Below are positions 7,927 through 11,601 of a stretch of 11,601 nucleotides of DNA, piece after piece (position 1 is the first letter of the stretch; each line of letters starts with the position of its first letter). The DNA is taken from positions 1-11,601 of the forward strand of contig NZ_JAIWON010000125.1 of NCBI RefSeq assembly GCF_020216885.1, read 5' to 3'. The stretch is from Zymomonas sp. (GTDB lineage: Bacteria > Pseudomonadota > Alphaproteobacteria > Sphingomonadales > Sphingomonadaceae). The translations under genes were made by a program, and so were the position numbers. The notes beneath the pieces were generated by a model. The model saw only the letters and a program-made list of their open reading frames with translations. It searched no databases and had not been told where the DNA came from.

Positions 7927-7983
7927 GATACGGCTTTGATTAGGTCTTTATTGTTCAATTCGTGAAAACGGGCTTTTGCCTCG

Positions 7984-8619
7984 ATGAAAAAATTAACCGG
8001 TTTACTGGGCGGATCTTTTAATCCAGCACATAAAGGCCATCGCTATATTTCGCTCTGGGCTAAAAAATCTTTGGCTCTTGATGAAATATGGTGGATGGTT
8101 TCGCCCGGTAACCCGTTAAAATCGCATACTTCTGATATGGCTTCTCTGCCGCATCGTTTTGCCTCTGCCCATCATATCGCCCGTCGCAGTCCGATCAGAG
8201 TGACCGCGATTGAGCGTGAGTTGAACTGTCGTTTTACCGTCGATACTCTGCGGCGATTGATCCATCGCTATCCTAATCGCCGTTTTATCTGGCTGATGGG
8301 GATGGATAATTTAAAGCAATTTCAAAAATGGAAAAACTGGCAAGAGATTGCACGCATGGTTGTGATTGCGGTCATTGCCCGTCCGAGTTATGATAACAGA
8401 GTTCACGCCGTGAGGGCGATGGGCTGGCTGCGGCGATTTGTCCGACCCGCATGCCGTTCACGTTATTGGACTGATTGGAGGCCGCCGGCACTTGTCTTAT
8501 TGCGCTTTCGTCCTGACCCTTCTTCTGCAACAGCCACGCGGGCAATCCGTCCTGACTGGTATGCAGCTTACTCAGGCAAAGCCTTACGAGATGCCGTTAC
8601 AGGGCGACCCATCAGCTAG
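7984..8619 (+). CDS. nadD: Nicotinate-nucleotide adenylyltransferase NadD
   Basis: NadD transfers AMP from ATP to nicotinate mononucleotide to give deamido-NAD, a core step of NAD synthesis. The nucleotidyltransferase signature GGSFNPAHKGH is at residues 9-19. PGNPLKSH follows at 41-48, and the family motif GMDNLKQFQKWKNWQEIA is at 106-123. The C-terminal nucleotide-binding motif appears as SSATATRAIRPDW (180-192), a variant of the usual SST.IR. Length (211) is normal. ATG 7984 lacks a good ribosome binding site, but it is the only sensible start: the protein begins directly at the first beta strand, and the in-frame TTG at 7951 is closed off by a TGA. The gene follows proA by 57 bases with no visible terminator. 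Its stop overlaps the ribosome binding site of rsfS. Confidence 0.93.
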   Translation: MKKLTGLLGGSFNPAHKGHRYISLWAKKSLALDEIWWMVSPGNPLKSHTSDMASLPHRFASAHHIARRSPIRVTAIERELNCRFTVDTLRRLIHRYPNRRFIWLMGMDNLKQFQKWKNWQEIARMVVIAVIARPSYDNRVHAVRAMGWLRRFVRPACRSRYWTDWRPPALVLLRFRPDPSSATATRAIRPDWYAAYSGKALRDAVTGRPIS

Positions 8620-8624
8620 GAGGT
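8618..8624 (+). promoter_or_regulatory. Consensus ribosome binding site deciding the TTG start of rsfS
   Basis: AGGAGGT matches the anti-Shine-Dalgarno sequence and ends three bases before TTG 8628. It overlaps the nadD TAG stop (8617-8619), so ribosomes finishing nadD would cover it; this suggests translational coupling. It is the strongest ribosome binding site I see in the window, which fits compensation for a weak start codon. Confidence 0.75.
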
Positions 8625-8627
8625 AAA

Positions 8628-9029
8628 TTGCCTGCCCCTTCTTCTCCCCGAAAAAATCAAACGTCTTTTGATCCGGAAATGTTATTAAAACTGGTTACTG
8701 ATTCATTGGATGATGATCAGGCCTTGGAAATCGTTACGATTCCTTTGGCTGGAAAATCCAGCATTGCCGATTATATGGTAATAGCCAGCGGACGGTCATC
8801 CCGTCAGGTAACGGCGATGGCTCAGAAATTGGCTGACCGCATTAAAGCCGCTACCGGCTATGTTTCCAAGATAGAAGGTTTGCCTGCGGCTGACTGGGTC
8901 TTGTTGGATGCCGGAGATATTATTATCCATCTCTTCCGTCCTGAAGTCCGCAGTTTTTATAACCTCGAAAGAATGTGGGGCTTTGGTGATGAATCAGACC
9001 AGCCAGTTTCACAATCTGTTTTGTCATAA
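8628..9029 (+). CDS. rsfS: Ribosomal silencing factor RsfS
   Basis: RsfS binds ribosomal protein L14 (uL14) on the large subunit and blocks joining with the small subunit, lowering translation when nutrients are scarce. The protein shows the family pattern: LLKLVTDSLDDDQALEIVTI (19-38), GKSSIADYMVIASGRSSRQV (42-61), a helix, then VSKIEGLPAADWVLLDAGDIIIHLF (79-103) and VRSFYNLERMWG (107-118). Length (133) is normal. The start is TTG 8628 because of the consensus AGGAGGT just upstream. The first in-frame ATG (8679) would remove about 17 poorly conserved residues and has only a crowded GGA before it. The gene is nearly contiguous with nadD, a common pairing. Confidence 0.93.
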   Translation: MPAPSSPRKNQTSFDPEMLLKLVTDSLDDDQALEIVTIPLAGKSSIADYMVIASGRSSRQVTAMAQKLADRIKAATGYVSKIEGLPAADWVLLDAGDIIIHLFRPEVRSFYNLERMWGFGDESDQPVSQSVLS

Positions 9030-9100
9030 TGATATTTTAAAATTATCTTTTAAAAAATTGTGACAATATCCCTATTAACCTGTGGTCAGAAAAGAAGGCC

Positions 9101-9529
9101 ATGAAAATTCATATCATTGCCAGAGGACGCATTGGCCGATCGCCGGAAGGCGAACTGGTAGAACGCTATATGAAGCGGCTTTCATGGCCTTACCGGATCA
9201 CTGAATTGCCTGATCGTGCGAGTAATGCGCCCTTACCTCCTGCACCGCCCCATTCAATAACGGTGGCAATGGATGAAAAGGGAAAAACTTGGCGGTCGAT
9301 GGAATTCGCCCAGAAAATAGGCCATTGGCAAGAGGAAGGCCGATCGGAAATTCGTTTTCTGATTGGAGCTGCCGATGGTTTACGTGACGAAGAGCGCGCA
9401 GCCGCCGATATGTATTTTGCCTTTGGCGCGGCGACATGGCCTCACATGTTGGCGCGGGCGATGTTGGCTGAGCAATTATGGCGCGCTAGTGCGATTTTGT
9501 CCGGTCATCCTTACCATCGTGAAGGATAA
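9101..9529 (+). CDS. rlmH: 23S rRNA (pseudouridine-1915 N3) methyltransferase RlmH
   Basis: RlmH is a SPOUT-fold enzyme that methylates pseudouridine 1915 in helix 69 of 23S rRNA on assembled 70S ribosomes, using S-adenosylmethionine. The deep-knot motifs are plain: FLIGAADGL at 87-94, the family hallmark HMLARAMLAEQLWRASAI at 115-132, and the C-terminal HPYHREG. At 142 residues it is slightly shorter than the E. coli enzyme. GAAGG just before the ATG supports the start. The 71-base gap after rsfS is very AT-rich, with a 10-bp palindrome ATTTTAAAAT (9034-9043). It holds a weak possible promoter, TTAAAA (9050-9055) and TATTAA (9073-9078) with a 17-base spacer, each matching 4 of 6 consensus bases. 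The stop codon overlaps the start of the next gene as TAATG. Confidence 0.95.
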   Translation: MKIHIIARGRIGRSPEGELVERYMKRLSWPYRITELPDRASNAPLPPAPPHSITVAMDEKGKTWRSMEFAQKIGHWQEEGRSEIRFLIGAADGLRDEERAAADMYFAFGAATWPHMLARAMLAEQLWRASAILSGHPYHREG

Positions 9530-10716
9530 TGTCAGAGGCAGGTCGTAACAACCGAAACAGCCGATATTTTTTGGCTTTTTGCCTTTGGTTAGGTTGTTTT
9601 GACCTGAATATAGGAAAAGCCGGTGCGGCTGTTATCGAGACCACTGACACCGGCATTTCATCCTATCGAGCGTTATTGAATGCCCGAAAACAGGCGGGGC
9701 TTTTAAAAGAAGAAGCCGTTTTAGCCAAAAAAGAATCCCAAAATTTTCTATTAAAGGCGCTGCCTTTTGCTGCCGATATCCAAAGACTTCAAAAACAGAT
9801 TGATAGAGAAAAAACGGTTCTCTCCAAAATAGAAACCCAACGCCAAGCACAGCAGTCAGAACTGGCTAGACAGCGAACGCCTTTAACGAAATTGGCAGCG
9901 GCCTTGGAAAGAATGGCGCGCTATCCCTTTCTTATGATTTTTATTCAGCCAGATAATATCGCCGATATTGTCCATTTACGGGAAATTATCGCGGCATCCC
10001 GCCCTGTTATTCAACAAAAATCGATAAGCGTCGTAAAACGGATTGCTGTCATTAACAGCCTGTATCAACAGCAAAAGCAGGTTATTGATCGTATCAAAAA
10101 AGATCAAAATAGCTTGGAAGAAAAACGGCAATATTTCCTCGCCCTTGCCCATAATGGTCAAGAACAGGCGGAAACCTGGCTATCTCAAGCGATGTATCAG
10201 GAAGATGCGGCTATTGCAGCCGAACAGACATTAAAAGAAAATGGCGGAAAGAGAAGAAAAGCGCTCCCGCCTAAAAATTTTTGCCCCTTCCCGCTTGCTG
10301 ATTGGCATATGCCAGTTAATGGTTGGATTAGCCCGAATAGCGATGCAGAAGCGCTTTATCTTGTCGTCGACAAAAATGCCGAAATATATGCGCCGCAATC
10401 GGGTATTGTTCTTTATGCCGGAGATTTCAGGAGTTATAAGCAAGTCGTCATTATCAGACATAAAGACGGCTATATATCTTTGTTAACTGGTCTTGATAAA
10501 AGTGCCGTAAAAACAAATCAGCCTATCGAAGCAAGGCAACTTGTCGGTTATACCGCAGGTCATCCATCGGAAATTGGCTTTCAGATAAGGCATCATGACG
10601 AGACTGTGGCTTTATGGCCTGATATCAAGGAAGCCATCAGACAAAATAACCGACCGACTTGCAATTTTTTGGGCGAGCCTGCACAAGAAAATAATATAAA
10701 AGAAAAAATGCCATAA
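9529..10716 (+). CDS. EnvC-like murein hydrolase activator (degenerate M23/LytM domain)
   Basis: An uncleaved or cleaved signal segment at 12-33 (YFLAFCLWLGCFDL...KAGAA) is followed by a long coiled-coil region at about 45-240, broken near 130-165 (ARYPFLMIFIQPDNIADIVHLREIIA), as in EnvC. A C-terminal LytM domain follows at about 258-368 (WHMPVNGWI; APQSGIVLYAGDFRSYKQVVIIRHKDGYISLLTGL; VGYTAG; IGFQIRHHDETVALWP). The zinc-binding residues of active M23 peptidases (HxxxD and HxH) are not recognisable, which fits EnvC, where the domain activates amidases instead of cutting peptidoglycan. The FG...KG segment that usually precedes the AP..G motif is shortened. The ATG shares a base with the rlmH stop (TAATG), suggesting coupling. 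The rlmH-envC-ctpA order is common in alphaproteobacteria; the Caulobacter counterpart is likely LdpF. Periplasmic location and amidase activation are inferred. Confidence 0.85.
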   Translation: MSEAGRNNRNSRYFLAFCLWLGCFDLNIGKAGAAVIETTDTGISSYRALLNARKQAGLLKEEAVLAKKESQNFLLKALPFAADIQRLQKQIDREKTVLSKIETQRQAQQSELARQRTPLTKLAAALERMARYPFLMIFIQPDNIADIVHLREIIAASRPVIQQKSISVVKRIAVINSLYQQQKQVIDRIKKDQNSLEEKRQYFLALAHNGQEQAETWLSQAMYQEDAAIAAEQTLKENGGKRRKALPPKNFCPFPLADWHMPVNGWISPNSDAEALYLVVDKNAEIYAPQSGIVLYAGDFRSYKQVVIIRHKDGYISLLTGLDKSAVKTNQPIEARQLVGYTAGHPSEIGFQIRHHDETVALWPDIKEAIRQNNRPTCNFLGEPAQENNIKEKMP

Positions 10717-10855
10717 TAAAGGCCTTGTCATCAACCCGAATTTACCCCCTTTTTACGAAATGCCGTTTAAGCTGACGAAACAATCAGCCAGATTTTAACG
10801 ACAAAAATGGGCGATATTCTGCAATGCCTGCCATGGATGGACAAAGTAAAGACTG

Positions 10856-11601
10856 ATGAAAATAAAGAAATTACGGCTTCCCCTTCTCATGGCTTTGGCC
10901 AGCACGGGTATGTTGATTCCGGCGCTCACCTCTTCCATGGCAGCGGTCGATAGCCAGAATAAAGATACCTATCATCAGCTTGACCAGTTTATGAGAGTCT
11001 TTGAACAGGTCAAAAGCAGCTATGTCGATAAGGTTGATGACCAAAAATTGATCCAAGGGGCGATTGACGGGATGCTGTCCAATCTTGACCCCCATAGTTC
11101 TTATATGAATGCCCATCAATTCGCGAATATCAAAACCCAAGCCGATGGGAATTATGGTGGTTTAGGGCTAACCGTGATGGCGCAGGATGGTATTTTAAAA
11201 GTCATCAGCCCGATGAAAGATACCCCGTCATGGCGTGCTGGTTTAAAAGCGGGCGATTATATTACCCATATTGATGGCCAGTTTATTTATGGCTCCAATA
11301 TTGATGACTCGGTTTCTAAAATGCGAGGAAAACCCGGAACATCGGTCAAATTAACCGTCGTTCGCCCCGGTCGTGACAAAGAATTTGATGTCACTTTGAC
11401 CCGCGAAATTATTCAGGTTCAGTCCGTAAAATGGGCAGTGACCAATCATATCGGGGTGATTACAGTCAGTTCTTTCTCGCATAATGTTGGGGCAGATGTC
11501 ACCAAGGCCATCGCCGATATTGAAAAACAGAATAAAGGCGCACCCTTAGGCTATATTCTCGATTTGCGTTCTAACCCCGGGGGATTATTGGATCAGGCAG
11601 T
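10856..11601 (+). CDS. ctpA: S41-family C-terminal processing protease CtpA, 3' end outside window
   Basis: The frame is open from ATG 10856 to the window end (248 whole codons). It begins with a signal peptide of about 30 residues (MKIKKLRLPLLMALAS ... SSMAA). Next is an N-terminal helical region (HQLDQFMRVFEQVKSSYVDKVDDQKLIQGAIDGM split over 40-73) with the S41 hallmark LDPHSSYM at 77-84. A PDZ domain at about 97-183 has the GGLGLTV carboxylate-binding loop and AGLKAGDYITHIDG. The start of the protease core contains IGVITVSSF and LDLRSNPGGLLDQAV. The catalytic Ser-Lys pair lies beyond the window. Such proteases trim periplasmic substrates, including cell-wall hydrolases in several bacteria. 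The pairing with envC upstream points to cell-wall remodelling. The ribosome binding site is weak. The 139-base gap before it contains no clear promoter or terminator. Confidence 0.93.
   Translation, partial: MKIKKLRLPLLMALASTGMLIPALTSSMAAVDSQNKDTYHQLDQFMRVFEQVKSSYVDKVDDQKLIQGAIDGMLSNLDPHSSYMNAHQFANIKTQADGNYGGLGLTVMAQDGILKVISPMKDTPSWRAGLKAGDYITHIDGQFIYGSNIDDSVSKMRGKPGTSVKLTVVRPGRDKEFDVTLTREIIQVQSVKWAVTNHIGVITVSSFSHNVGADVTKAIADIEKQNKGAPLGYILDLRSNPGGLLDQA

Noticed and set aside
8438..8626. 62-codon open frame overlapping the end of nadD
   Set aside because: It is another frame of the nadD C-terminus; the nadD frame keeps the conserved nucleotide-binding motif to the end.
1..11601. Mobile elements, CRISPR arrays, tRNA genes or a defence system
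   Set aside because: No transposase, integrase, regularly spaced repeats, tRNA-like sequence or defence-family protein was seen; all genes belong to core cellular families with even composition, apart from the unplaced Rap1a-like protein.

Overview
The window looks like ordinary chromosomal housekeeping DNA from an alphaproteobacterium, most likely a Sphingomonadales member resembling Zymomonas. This rests on the gene order (cpoB-tilS-ftsH, then proA-nadD-rsfS-rlmH-envC-ctpA), the moderate base composition and the protein features; no database search was done. All ten genes lie on the + strand. I see no RNA genes, insertion sequences, phage genes, CRISPR arrays or broken genes, and base and codon use look uniform.

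Region 1 (1-1700) holds the 3' part of an exported peroxiredoxin-like protein whose true start lies before the window, then a RodZ-like membrane protein with an N-terminal helix-turn-helix. Region 2 (1800-6125) holds cpoB (a periplasmic TPR protein of the Tol-Pal/cell-division system), tilS (tRNA-Ile lysidine synthetase) and ftsH (membrane AAA+ zinc protease). It ends in the one unmistakable intrinsic terminator of the window, at 6090-6124. The 146-nt gap before ftsH is rich in inverted repeats and is the most structured non-coding stretch.

Region 3 (6180-10716) starts with a small secreted protein resembling the Rap1a/Tai family, then a tight run: proA (proline synthesis), nadD (NAD synthesis), rsfS (ribosome silencing), rlmH (23S rRNA pseudouridine methylation) and an EnvC-like murein hydrolase activator. 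rsfS starts at TTG with a consensus ribosome binding site overlapping the nadD stop. rlmH and envC overlap by one base (TAATG). Region 4 (10856-end) is the 5' two-thirds or so of a CtpA-type S41 protease, cut by the window end before its catalytic serine.

Functionally the window combines cell-envelope upkeep (RodZ-like, CpoB, FtsH, EnvC-like, CtpA) with translation (TilS, RsfS, RlmH) and small-molecule synthesis (ProA, NadD). I found no convincing new biological system. The best leads are the structured leader of ftsH and the orphan Rap1a-like secreted protein.
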